A stretch of 12,067 bases of DNA from an uncultured Coriobacteriaceae bacterium (GTDB taxonomy: Bacteria > Actinomycetota > Coriobacteriia > Coriobacteriales > Eggerthellaceae). Below the pieces are notes generated by a model, which saw nothing but the letters and a program-made list of their open reading frames with translations, made no database searches and was not told the origin of the DNA. Where the stretch lies: positions 1 through 12,067 of the forward strand of contig CADBQL010000159.1 of assembly GCA_902796815.1 (NCBI GenBank). The letters run 5' to 3'. Below, one piece after another: positions 1-6,282 of the stretch. Position 1 is the first letter of the stretch. Each line of letters opens with the position of its first letter. The position numbers and the translations under genes were made by a program.

Positions 1-185
1 AAGGCTATCGACTCGGATATGGCGGCGGATTTTACGATACGTTCCTCCGCGCCTTTTCGGGCACATCCGTCGGACTGTGCCGCAGCCCATTCCTGCGCAG
101 CGAAGGCGACTTGCTGCAACGCGGGGCGTATGACCTCGCAGCTCAAATCGTCGTCACCGATGATTGCGTAGTGCGCTGCCGCTGA
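1..185 (+). CDS. 5-formyltetrahydrofolate cyclo-ligase, C-terminal part (5' end outside window)
   Basis: The reading frame starting at base 3 is open for 60 codons and ends at TGA 183-185. It begins with GYRLGYGGGFYDTFL, which matches the glycine-rich G-Y-G-G-G-(F/Y)-Y-D signature near the C-terminus of 5-formyltetrahydrofolate cyclo-ligases (MTHFS family). It continues with a PF-LRSEGDLL-Q-ayDlAAQIVVTDD-like tail. Family members are cytosolic enzymes of about 180-200 residues that convert 5-formyl-THF to 5,10-methenyl-THF using ATP, returning a storage folate to the one-carbon pool. About two thirds of the protein therefore lies upstream of the window. The stop codon overlaps the first base pair of a 31-nt palindromic repeat (184-214), so the gene ends in that hairpin. 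The frame and motif are clear; only the N-terminal part cannot be judged. Confidence 0.85.
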   Translation, partial: GYRLGYGGGFYDTFLRAFSGTSVGLCRSPFLRSEGDLLQRGAYDLAAQIVVTDDCVVRCR

Positions 186-214
186 TGAGTTTCGCCCCTG
201 GGGCATGACTCATC
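184..214. repeat. 31-nt palindromic repeat, copy A
   Basis: The outer arms are GATGAGT and ACTCATC, around a GCCCC-T-GGGGC core. It overlaps the stop codon TGA (183-185) of the cyclo-ligase gene by two bases. It is the first of five related copies in the window and stands in tandem with copy B only five bases away. It folds into a hairpin and could end or protect the upstream mRNA, although no run of T follows. Confidence 0.85.
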
Positions 215-219
215 GGGCG

Positions 220-250
220 AATGAGTTTCGCCCCTGGGGCGCGACTCATT
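220..250. repeat. 31-nt palindromic repeat, copy B
   Basis: The arms AATGAGT and ACTCATT flank a GCCCC-T-GGGGC core. It lies in the same orientation as copy A. Just downstream, 251-267 (gcttggggcggaactcgc) resembles a degraded third half-copy. The repeat lies between the cyclo-ligase gene and the GH2 gene. Confidence 0.85.
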
Positions 251-345
251 GCTTGGGGCGGAACTCGCACCCGGAATGCGATTTGCGTCCCGGAAATTGA
301 CTCCGCCCTAGAAGACCGTAATTCACAACCGAAGTCAGGAACCAT

Positions 346-2235
346 ATGTTACATCTGCGGAAAGTACTTGGCGCGAAGCCGAAAGAGCACGTAGAGGTCG
401 AACTTGCCCAAATGATGACACCCTGGGGCGAAGCTCTCGATATCGAGCACGTCTTGGAAGAGCATCCCGACCCGCAATTCGCACGCACTTCGTTTTGCAC
501 GCTGAACGGAAGCTGGGACTGCACATTCGCGGAAAGCGGGCATGATGCCGCAGGCGATTTGCTCCCAGTCGTGCGGCAGGCCCCTATTCCCAACGCAGGT
601 GCATTCGACCAGCAGATCGTCGTGCCTTTTTCGCCAGAAGCTCCGCTTTCGGGCATAAACAGGCAGCTCAAACCGGATGAGCTCTTATGGTATCGCCGTT
701 CGTTCCAAACGCCGTCACTGCAAAATGACGAAAGAGCACTCCTTCATTTCCAAGCAGTCGATTATGCATGCGCCGTTTACGTTAACGGCCAGTTTGTCGG
801 CGCTCACGCGGGCGGTTACACACCGTTTTGCTTTGATGTGACAAACGCCCTCGCAGACGCAGCTTCGGCAAACGAGCTGCTCGTATGCGTAGCCGATTCG
901 AGCGAGGCGGGCAGCCATCCACGCGGCAAGCAGCGCTTCGACCGCGGCGACATCTGGTACACAGCGCAAAGCGGCATCTGGCAAAGCGTCTGGCTCGAAA
1001 CCGTGCCCGATGCCCACATCTCGTCAATCACGCTAGAAGCCGACCCCGAATCAGGCATCGTTTCCCTTGGCGCCAAGCTCGTCTGCCCAGAAGGCGAGCC
1101 CATTCCCGCGCTGGCTCTCGAAGTGTTCGACGAAAACGATCATCTCATCGCATCGGACCGATGGATTCCCGACGAATCGACCTGCGCGTTGGCCGCCCAC
1201 ATCGAAAATGCCCGCCTCTGGTCACCAGACGACCCCTATCTCTACCGTCTTCGTATCACGTTCGGCCGCGACGTCGTGGCGAGCTATTGCGGCTTTCGCA
1301 CGGTAAAGACGTATCGAGACGCACAAGGACGCATGCGTGTGCTTTTGAACGGTAAACCCCTGTTCATTCGTGGCGTCCTCGACCAAGCGTACTGGTCAGA
1401 CGGGCTCATGACGGCACCGGCCGACGATGCACTCGTCTTCGACATCGAGGCCATGCGCAAAGCCGGGTTCAACCTGATGCGCAAGCACATAAAGCTCGAG
1501 GCTGCGCGTTGGTACTATCACTGCGACCGCCTCGGCATGCTCGTGTTGCAGGACATGGTAAGTGGCGGCGACACGGAAATCCGCACCTGGCAATGGAGCT
1601 ACAAGCCCACCCTTTTCAAAATCAGCTGGAACCATTACCGCGACGACACCGACCGTCATCGCGAGGAACTCGGCGCTGGCAGTGCTGCATTCAGGCAGGA
1701 ATGGGCCTCGCTTTGCTGTGAAACGATTCGGCTTTTGGGCAACCACCCATGCATCATCGGCTGGTCGCTGTTCAACGAAGGATGGGGGCAGTTCGATGCC
1801 GTAGCGATGACGCGCATGGTGCGCGAGCAAGATCCAACCCGTCTCATCGACGCCACAAGCGGCTGGTACGACCAGGGATGCGGCGATTTCTACAGCGTGC
1901 ACAATTATTTCCGCGATATGAAAGTTTGGCGCGACGGCGCCAGGCATAGCTTGGGCGCACGCGGCGACAAAGCCCAAAAGCGAGCGTTTTTCGTGTCAGA
2001 ATTTGGCGGCTTCACCCATCGCGTCGACGGCCACGCCGCGCTTGACGAGGCCTACGGCTACGAGCCTTACGATGACCGCGACGAATGGCGCCAAGCGGTG
2101 CACACACTTCTGAAAAGCATGGACGCCCTCGAGCCCGACGGCCTTGCGGGCTATGTCTTTACGCAGGTCAGCGACATCGAAGAGGAAACGAACGGCATCC
2201 TCACCTACGACCGCCGCGTAAACAAGCTCGAATAG
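346..2235 (+). CDS. Glycoside hydrolase family 2 (beta-galactosidase/beta-glucuronidase-like)
   Basis: A 629-residue retaining exo-glycosidase of the GH2 clan. Domain order is an N-terminal jelly-roll sugar-binding domain (about 50-220, with LLWYRRSF, VYVNGQFVGAHAGGYTPF and YTAQSGIWQSVWLE), an immunoglobulin-like beta-sandwich (about 222-325) and a TIM-barrel catalytic domain (about 330-629). The predicted acid/base is Glu478 in GWSLFNEGWGQ and the nucleophile is Glu552 in FFVSEFGGF; their spacing fits the family. There is no signal peptide, so it should be cytosolic and act on imported oligosaccharides or glycosides. It lacks the C-terminal domains of full LacZ. The start ATG has an AGGA 5-6 bases upstream (337-340). 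A TTGACT -35-like box lies at 297-302, but I see no good -10. No transporter or regulator is adjacent, so the substrate cannot be named. Family assignment is firm; galactosidase versus glucuronidase or other specificity is open. Confidence 0.93.
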   Translation: MLHLRKVLGAKPKEHVEVELAQMMTPWGEALDIEHVLEEHPDPQFARTSFCTLNGSWDCTFAESGHDAAGDLLPVVRQAPIPNAGAFDQQIVVPFSPEAPLSGINRQLKPDELLWYRRSFQTPSLQNDERALLHFQAVDYACAVYVNGQFVGAHAGGYTPFCFDVTNALADAASANELLVCVADSSEAGSHPRGKQRFDRGDIWYTAQSGIWQSVWLETVPDAHISSITLEADPESGIVSLGAKLVCPEGEPIPALALEVFDENDHLIASDRWIPDESTCALAAHIENARLWSPDDPYLYRLRITFGRDVVASYCGFRTVKTYRDAQGRMRVLLNGKPLFIRGVLDQAYWSDGLMTAPADDALVFDIEAMRKAGFNLMRKHIKLEAARWYYHCDRLGMLVLQDMVSGGDTEIRTWQWSYKPTLFKISWNHYRDDTDRHREELGAGSAAFRQEWASLCCETIRLLGNHPCIIGWSLFNEGWGQFDAVAMTRMVREQDPTRLIDATSGWYDQGCGDFYSVHNYFRDMKVWRDGARHSLGARGDKAQKRAFFVSEFGGFTHRVDGHAALDEAYGYEPYDDRDEWRQAVHTLLKSMDALEPDGLAGYVFTQVSDIEEETNGILTYDRRVNKLE

Positions 2236-2236
2236 G

Positions 2237-2384
2237 TTTGCGGGACGTGCGAACTCAGAGGCCCCTGAAGCAAAACCCCAGGTGAGGACGTGACATCGGC
2301 GATTTCGCAGACACAAGCTTAAGTCTTCCAAAGCTACGAGGACAAGCCGATGCGCGTTCTCACCTGTGGTTTTGCGGGACGTGC
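2237..2384. repeat. Imperfect inverted repeat with flanking direct repeat, downstream of GH2 gene
   Basis: Arms at 2270-2290 and 2355-2375 are complementary at 19 of 21 positions (GCAAAACCCCAGGTGAGG on the left). A second inner pair, CATCGGC 2294-2300 with GCCGATG 2346-2352, extends the hairpin. A 14-base direct repeat, TTTGCGGGACGTGC, occurs at 2237-2250 and 2371-2384 and brackets the structure. The first copy begins two bases after the GH2 stop. This could be a degraded mobile palindrome or a transcript-end structure. No coding sequence is supported here. Confidence 0.7.
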
Positions 2385-2415
2385 AAGCATCTGCACATAG
2401 TAAGCTCAACAAAGC

Positions 2416-2455
2416 AAAGGAGCAGGGAAGGGGCACATCCCTTCCCTGCTCCTTT
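2416..2455. terminator. Bidirectional intrinsic terminator between GH2 and YARHG genes
   Basis: A perfect 17-bp stem, AAAGGAGCAGGGAAGGG (2416-2432) with its complement at 2439-2455, closes a six-base loop GCACAT. On the + strand it ends in CCTTTTGA; on the - strand in CCTTTGCTTTG. It lies between two convergent genes and so can serve both. The T-tracts are short but the stem is very stable. Confidence 0.88.
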
Positions 2456-2481
2456 TGATACGCTTTCGCGTTTCGCGCACG

Positions 2482-3429
2482 TTACAGGTACGGCGAGTTG
2501 CGCTCTTGCTCGACCTCAACCATCAAGGCGGCATTTTGCGATTCAACCGAACTCACGGCAATGCCGCTTGCATTCCACTGTTCGGGCGTGTAAATCGGCG
2601 TGTACCAGCTCTTGCTGTTGAAATATGCTTGCAGGTCGGCATTGTCGAACATACGACCGTAGCGAGCAAAAATCTCGTTACGAGCAATCCACAGGTCATA
2701 CGAGCTCATAGCCTCGAATTCGCTCTTGTCCATCACGCGCGTAGCGGTATCGGGAAGCGCATAGCTACCATCCGTTGCCTCAGGATTGGGCGCAGGAGCA
2801 GGAGCGGGCTCAGGAGCGGGCGCAGGCTCAGGAGCGGGCGCGGGCGTATAGTTCTGTTGTTGCTGTTGCTGCTGCTGTTGAGCTTGCTGGTTTTGCGTCT
2901 GATCCGTACCGTTGGCATTCGTTCCCGTAGTGCCGCCGGTCGTGCCGTTTGTGCTGCCCGTCGTACCATTGGCGTTCGTGCCACCAGTTGCGGAAGCCGG
3001 CGAAGCAGACGCGCTTGCAGACGACGCGCTCGCAGACGAAGCCGAAGAGGACTTGGACGAAGCCGCCGAAGACGACGAAGACGAGGCCGACGAAGCAGAA
3101 GAGCTCGCACTCGACGAGGCGGCGCTCAAGCTCATCGTGGTTGCAGCTTTAGACCCTCCGCCAGACGATCCCGGATTGAGCGCGAACATCGCAAGCGCCA
3201 CGATGGCGGCAAGTACGGCAATCGCCGCAATGACGAACACGACGATTCCACCGCCCCCTCGTTTGGGTGGCGGCGCAAATGTTTTCACATTGCGCTGCTG
3301 CTGGGGAGTTGCAGTGCTCGTTTTTGCGGATGCCGCTTTATTCGTATTACCCGAAGTTTGCATGGCACCGCATCTTATGCAAAATACGGCGCCGTCCTTT
3401 ATTTCGTGACCACATTCGACACAACGCAT
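2482..3429 (-). CDS. Zinc-ribbon, single-TM, low-complexity protein with C-terminal YARHG domain
   Basis: A 315-residue modular membrane protein. Residues 3-20 form a zinc ribbon (Cys3, Cys6, Cys17, Cys20; CxxC-x10-CxxC). Residues 61-84 are one hydrophobic transmembrane helix. Residues 95-220 are a low-complexity stalk with sections rich in Ser/Ala, then Thr/Asn/Gly, then poly-Gln, then Pro-Ala-Pro-Glu repeats. About 223-290 is a YARHG domain (YDLWIARNEIFARYGRMF, then LQAYFNSKSWY). The family architecture suggests a cytosolic zinc ribbon and an outward-facing stalk presenting the YARHG domain at the wall; its role is not established. A strong AAAGGAGG site (3436-3443) sits seven bases before the ATG. 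It is convergent with the GH2 gene and appears to be a single-gene unit. The repeat-rich stalk is prone to length variation between strains. Confidence 0.9.
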   Translation of the reverse strand: MRCVECGHEIKDGAVFCIRCGAMQTSGNTNKAASAKTSTATPQQQRNVKTFAPPPKRGGGGIVVFVIAAIAVLAAIVALAMFALNPGSSGGGSKAATTMSLSAASSSASSSASSASSSSSSAASSKSSSASSASASSASASASPASATGGTNANGTTGSTNGTTGGTTGTNANGTDQTQNQQAQQQQQQQQQNYTPAPAPEPAPAPEPAPAPAPNPEATDGSYALPDTATRVMDKSEFEAMSSYDLWIARNEIFARYGRMFDNADLQAYFNSKSWYTPIYTPEQWNASGIAVSSVESQNAALMVEVEQERNSPYL

Positions 3430-3435
3430 TTCACG

Positions 3436-3466
3436 CCTCCTTTATGCTTTGGTATCGACAAGTATA
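3436..3466 (-). promoter_or_regulatory. Promoter -10 and Shine-Dalgarno of the zinc-ribbon/YARHG gene
   Basis: On the - strand a TATACT -10 box occupies 3461-3466, followed by a strong AAAGGAGG ribosome site at 3436-3443. A -35 at 17-bp spacing would be TTTTCT, which is weak. The ribosome site is clear; the promoter call is tentative. Confidence 0.45.
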
Positions 3467-3619
3467 CTTTGAAAACCCCAGATAGAAAATGTTTTTTGCA
3501 AGTTAAAAAGCCAATTCGATACCGGAGGACTCGCGTGATTCAGCTCATTACGCACACCTAAAAATGATGCAAACGCAAGGTTTTGAATGCGCATTCGCCC
3601 TAAAGCGCTACATGTTGCG

Positions 3620-4303
3620 TTATGCCGTCTGCAACTGGCGCGCCTCGGCGTTACGCGTGAGGAAATAGAAAATTGGCGTATCGAGCGCAGCTAAAGCAAA
3701 TTTACACAAATACTGGCCCACCATCATCGCGCCAAGCTGACCAATCATGGCCGAATCGAAAAGCCAACCGAAGCCAATGCCGAACGCGATACCGATGAAC
3801 ACGACCGTGTCGATAAGCTGAGAGGTCATGGTCGAAGCGTTGTTCCAAATCCAACGGCTCCGCTCGGAACCTCCATTTGAGAGAATGCGGTCGCGAATCT
3901 TGTGAAACACAAACACGTCCCATGACTGCGCGAGCAAATACCCCGCCATGCTAGCCAGAACGAAAATGCCGTTTTGGCCGAGCAGCATGTCAAAAGAGCC
4001 TTGCATGGCCGGATCCGCCGCAGGCAGCGCCTGTGCAACCAGAATCAGGCACAGCGCAAGCACTTGGCAGGCAAAACCGCCGAGCACGATCGTGCGTGCT
4101 TCTTTGGGTCCCCAGATTTCGCCTACGACATCAGTCATCAAAAACGTGATGCAGTAGCACACCACCGCACTCGGCACCAGAATCGTACTTCCGAACAGCG
4201 GAATGCCCGTTTGCACGGTCTTAGCCGTCACGACGTTGGCAATAACAAGCGCCACGGCGAACACCATGGCGCAAATCATAAGATTCGTATTCGTTTTCTT
4301 CAT
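3620..4303 (-). CDS. yhhQ: Queuosine precursor transporter, YhhQ/VUT family
   Basis: A 227-residue integral membrane protein that imports a 7-deazaguanine precursor (preQ0, preQ1 or queuine) for tRNA queuosine. Several hydrophobic helices are visible (about 8-27, 36-57, 71-93, 112-127, 162-182, 188-206). Family motifs include TDVVGEIWGPKEAR (57-70), GYLLAQSWDVFVFHKIRD (121-138) and NNASTMTSQLIDTVVFI (154-170). Length matches E. coli YhhQ (about 221). I chose the ATG at 4301-4303 (MKKTNTNLMICAMVF) because it has AAGGAA six bases upstream. The frame stays open to 4402, but that extension runs through a riboswitch and a palindromic repeat and is not coding. The preQ1-I riboswitch in its leader strongly supports the substrate class. 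It lies 102 bp downstream of the purC-linked gene but is probably controlled separately by the riboswitch. I cannot say which precursor it carries. Confidence 0.92.
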   Translation of the reverse strand: MKKTNTNLMICAMVFAVALVIANVVTAKTVQTGIPLFGSTILVPSAVVCYCITFLMTDVVGEIWGPKEARTIVLGGFACQVLALCLILVAQALPAADPAMQGSFDMLLGQNGIFVLASMAGYLLAQSWDVFVFHKIRDRILSNGGSERSRWIWNNASTMTSQLIDTVVFIGIAFGIGFGWLFDSAMIGQLGAMMVGQYLCKFALAALDTPIFYFLTRNAEARQLQTA

Positions 4304-4309
4304 GCTATG

Positions 4310-4347
4310 TTCCTTAGTTTTTTTAGGTTGGATGTTGCGACAACCCC
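4310..4347 (-). promoter_or_regulatory. preQ1-I riboswitch controlling the queuosine precursor transporter
   Basis: Read on the - strand the leader has stem P1 GGTTG (4345-4341) with CAACC (4330-4326), enclosing the loop TCGCAACATC. After P1 comes the A-rich tail TAAAAAAACTAAGGAAC (4325-4309). This is the compact preQ1-I layout: a short hairpin, a loop starting UCGCA as in the Thermoanaerobacter tengcongensis aptamer, and a tail that pairs back into the loop as a pseudoknot. The AAGGAA ribosome site of the ATG at 4303 lies at the end of the tail, so ligand binding should hide it and repress translation. No terminator hairpin follows, which also points to translational control. Confidence 0.9.
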
Positions 4348-4381
4348 TTGGATTCGGCCAAGGACCGTTCGAACTGGACTT

Positions 4382-4408
4382 TGAGTTTTGCCCCAGGGGC
4401 AAAACTCA
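4382..4408. repeat. Palindromic repeat, copy C (perfect 13-bp arms)
   Basis: A perfect inverted repeat, TGAGTTTTGCCCC, with its complement around a single A. It belongs to the same family as copies A, B, D and E, but both sides of the arm are fully paired (TTTT with AAAA). Its last three + strand bases are the TGA stop codon (4406-4408) of the two-TM protein gene, read on the - strand. It lies between that gene and the transporter riboswitch and could act as a terminator insulating the two. Confidence 0.85.
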
Positions 4409-5077
4409 CTTTGCAGCGTCAGCCTGCTTGTCGGCTTCCTTGTCGGATGCGCCACCTTCGGCTTCTTCTTTGCTGCCTTTACGGAAACGCGCAAGCAGGC
4501 CTTTGCCTCGGCTGGCCTCCTTGGCCTCCTCCTCGGCTTTTGCCGCCTCGTATTTTTCGGCGGCTTCTTTTTCCTGGGCACGCATCTCGGCGCGCATCTT
4601 CTTCTGCTCTTTGCGGGCCTCCTTGCTCTTTCCCTGTGCAATCGACGCATTGTAGAGCTTGCGCTCCTTGCGGATCTTTCCGAAATCAAGCCAGAAAGCG
4701 AAGATGATTGCACCGTACGCCACGATCATGAGCGCCATGGCGGCACCGTTGTTTATCGCGCTGCTCTGCAAAAAGAACGACAGCGCCGTGCATCCGATAG
4801 CCACGCCAAGCGCAATCCACCATGTGCGACGCAGACGCTTGTATCCAGGCGTATCCTCGAACAGAGCCTGCGCGAAATTGGCCTTTTGCGCCGCCTTGCG
4901 CTCGCGCTCGCGTGCCTCTTCCTTTTTCTGCTTCGCAGTTTTGGGTGCAGGCTCGCGCACCGTCGCGGCACGCTGCGCCTTGGGCTTTGCGGATGCCGAG
5001 CTTTTACGCGTCTTTCCGACGCGCTTCTCATCCGCATTCGTATTGTAGCGGTCGTTCATGGGATTGCGCTGTGTCAT
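4406..5077 (-). CDS. Two-TM protein with charged coiled-coil tail, unknown function, coupled to purC
   Basis: A 223-residue protein that I do not recognise as a named family. Residues 1-70 are hydrophilic and Lys/Arg/Ala-rich. Two transmembrane helices follow (about 86-104 and 112-131), separated by a short polar turn, so both ends should be cytosolic. Residues 134-190 are a Lys/Glu/Ala-rich segment likely to be coiled coil (KEARKEQKKMRAEMRAQEKE), and the tail is acidic and low in complexity. The ATG (5075-5077) lies three bases after the purC stop, indicating translation coupling in one operon. I see no strong ribosome site of its own; an internal Met7 has none either. Homologues of this kind are often annotated as hypothetical membrane proteins in actinobacteria. 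No link to purine chemistry is visible in the sequence. The stop codon is embedded in palindromic repeat copy C. Confidence 0.8.
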   Translation of the reverse strand: MTQRNPMNDRYNTNADEKRVGKTRKSSASAKPKAQRAATVREPAPKTAKQKKEEARERERKAAQKANFAQALFEDTPGYKRLRRTWWIALGVAIGCTALSFFLQSSAINNGAAMALMIVAYGAIIFAFWLDFGKIRKERKLYNASIAQGKSKEARKEQKKMRAEMRAQEKEAAEKYEAAKAEEEAKEASRGKGLLARFRKGSKEEAEGGASDKEADKQADAAK

Positions 5078-5080
5078 GGT

Positions 5081-5947
5081 TTAGAATTTCCGTCCCGTGA
5101 TAGTCTCGTAGGCTTGAATGTACTTTTGGCTGGTCTTCTCGATGACCTCCTGCGGAAGACGCGGCGGATTGCCGGTCTTGTCCCAATTGGCGGTCAGCCA
5201 GTCACGTACGAACTGCTTGTCGAAGCTGGGCTGGTCTTTGCCAGGAGCATAGGTATCACCCGGCCAGAAGCGCGACGAATCTGGCGTGAGAACCTCGTCT
5301 GCCAAGATAATACGACCGTTGAGCCGACCAAATTCGAACTTCGTGTCGGCAATGATGATGCCCTGCTTCTCGGCATGGTCACGCGCGGTCGTGTAGACCT
5401 TGAGCGAAAGGTCGCGAAGCGCCGTCGCATCCTCCTCGCCGATGAGCTGGGCGCAACGCTCGAAGCTGATGTTCTCATCGTGGTCGCCGATTTCGGCTTT
5501 CGTAGACGGCGTAAAAATAGGCTCGGGCAACTTCGACGAGTTGACCAGGCCTTCTGGCAAATCGATACCGCATACGGTGCCCTGGCGCTGATACTCCTTC
5601 AGTCCGCTGCCGGCAAGGTAACCGCGCACGATGCACTCGACGGGAAACATCTCGGCTTTGTTGACGAGCATGAAACGCCCGCGCAGGTAATCCGCGTACG
5701 GCTGGAACTGCTCGGGCAGATCGGCTACATCGGTCGAAACAAGATGGTTTTCGACCACGCCGTCGAGCAGCTCGAACCAGAAGCACGAGATGCGCGTGAG
5801 CACTTCGCCCTTGTGCGGAATCTCATCGTCCAAGATGTAGTCGAATGCCGAAATGCGGTCAGTGGCGACGAGCAACAGCTTGTCGCCGAGGTCATACAAA
5901 TCGCGCACTTTGCCCTGCGCGTCGGGGGTAATATCGATACCTGCCAT
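5081..5947 (-). CDS. purC: Phosphoribosylaminoimidazole-succinocarboxamide synthase (SAICAR synthetase)
   Basis: A full-length 288-residue cytosolic enzyme that joins CAIR and aspartate with ATP to give SAICAR in de novo purine synthesis (EC 6.3.2.6). Signature segments are GKVRDLYDLGDKLLLVATDR (12-31) with SAFDYIL following, the ECIVRGYLAGSGLKEYQ block, PIFTPSTKAEIGDHDENIS, DTKFEFG, DEVLTPDSSRFWPGD and SFDKQFVRDWL. The length and the single-domain layout resemble the longer bacterial and yeast-type enzymes (about 290-300 residues), rather than the roughly 235-residue E. coli/Bacillus form. The ATG at 5947 has GAGGAAGG (5956-5963) about eight bases upstream. It is followed after three bases by the two-TM protein gene. 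The other purine gene here, purB, stands apart, so purine genes are scattered in this genome. Confidence 0.97.
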   Translation of the reverse strand: MAGIDITPDAQGKVRDLYDLGDKLLLVATDRISAFDYILDDEIPHKGEVLTRISCFWFELLDGVVENHLVSTDVADLPEQFQPYADYLRGRFMLVNKAEMFPVECIVRGYLAGSGLKEYQRQGTVCGIDLPEGLVNSSKLPEPIFTPSTKAEIGDHDENISFERCAQLIGEEDATALRDLSLKVYTTARDHAEKQGIIIADTKFEFGRLNGRIILADEVLTPDSSRFWPGDTYAPGKDQPSFDKQFVRDWLTANWDKTGNPPRLPQEVIEKTSQKYIQAYETITGRKF

Positions 5948-5955
5948 GAACGTGC

Positions 5956-5986
5956 CCTTCCTCGGATTTGCAACCTATCTATTGTA
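5956..5986 (-). promoter_or_regulatory. Candidate purC -10 box and ribosome site
   Basis: On the - strand TACAAT (5986-5981) is a good -10 match, 18 bases before a GAGGAAGG ribosome site (5963-5956). No convincing -35 is visible at 16-18 bp. The leader would be about 30 bases, with no room for a purine riboswitch downstream of this start. Confidence 0.4.
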
Positions 5987-6044
5987 ACGGCCCATTCGCA
6001 CAATGCACGCCATCGTACAGGAATCTGCCAAATCACCACCGCCC

Positions 6045-6075
6045 AATGAGTCATGCCCCTGGGGCGCGACTCATT
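6045..6075. repeat. 31-nt palindromic repeat, copy D
   Basis: The arms AATGAGT and ACTCATT flank a GCCCC-T-GGGGC core. It differs from copy E in two or three core-flanking bases and has the same orientation. Unlike copies A, C and E it does not touch a stop codon. It forms the purC-side edge of a composite element with the long palindrome 6085-6278 and copy E. Confidence 0.85.
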
Positions 6076-6084
6076 CTCGGGTAT

Positions 6085-6278
6085 GGCCGGGTGGGTGCCG
6101 CCCCTCCTGGCGCTTCGCTTGAATCCCCCTCCGAACCGCGCAAATGAAGGCGGCTATTGGAGGCGACGCCTTGACTCTCCCACACAATGTCCTCTGCGCC
6201 TGCGGGCATTGCCGCCTTCTTATGCGCGCGGTTCTACGGGGGCGCTCAGAAGCCAGGAGGGACGGCACCCACCCGGCC
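6085..6278. repeat. Long imperfect palindromic element, copy 1
   Basis: This fills most of the 364-bp gene-free stretch 5948-6311. Outer arms 6085-6116 (GGCCGGGTGGGTGCCG...) and 6249-6278 are complementary with few mismatches. Inner arms 6125-6154 (CCCCCTCCGAACCGCGC...) and 6211-6242 continue the pairing, giving arms of about 70 nt. The loop 6155-6210 holds further GC-rich sequence. The arms differ by small indels and mismatches, so it is diverged rather than newly copied. It is bracketed by 31-nt repeats D and E. A related sequence recurs in opposite orientation at 11954-12067. No ORF or transposase is supported. It could be a non-autonomous palindromic element or a structured RNA. Confidence 0.85.
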
Positions 6279-6282
6279 GCGC

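Noticed and set aside
418..440. CCCTGGGGCG inside the GH2 gene, resembling the core of the 31-nt repeat
   Set aside because: It encodes the conserved TPWGE segment of the glycosidase and lacks the TGAGT/ACTCA arms.
2455..3561. 368-codon + strand frame with long Arg-rich and Leu-rich runs
   Set aside because: It is the antisense reading of the zinc-ribbon/YARHG gene, whose Ser/Ala and Pro/Ala repeats produce the artificial runs.
3585..3596. GAATGCGCATTC palindrome as terminator of the transporter gene
   Set aside because: It is a loopless 12-base palindrome with no T-run; it cannot form a good terminator hairpin.
3524..3668. GGAGG followed by an eight-codon GTG mini-ORF (3535-3561) and a 34-codon ATG ORF (3564-3668) on the + strand
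   Set aside because: Nothing on the + strand follows that a leader peptide could control, and the second ORF overlaps the 3' end of the transporter gene in antisense.
4304..4402. Upstream extension of the transporter reading frame to an ATG at 4402
   Set aside because: The extra 33 codons translate the palindromic repeat and the riboswitch; the ATG at 4303 has the ribosome site and gives the family's normal length.
4388..6049. 553-codon open frame on the + strand
   Set aside because: It is entirely antisense to purC and the two-TM gene, both of which have recognisable or coherent proteins and proper starts. Its product has no recognisable motif and reflects high GC content.
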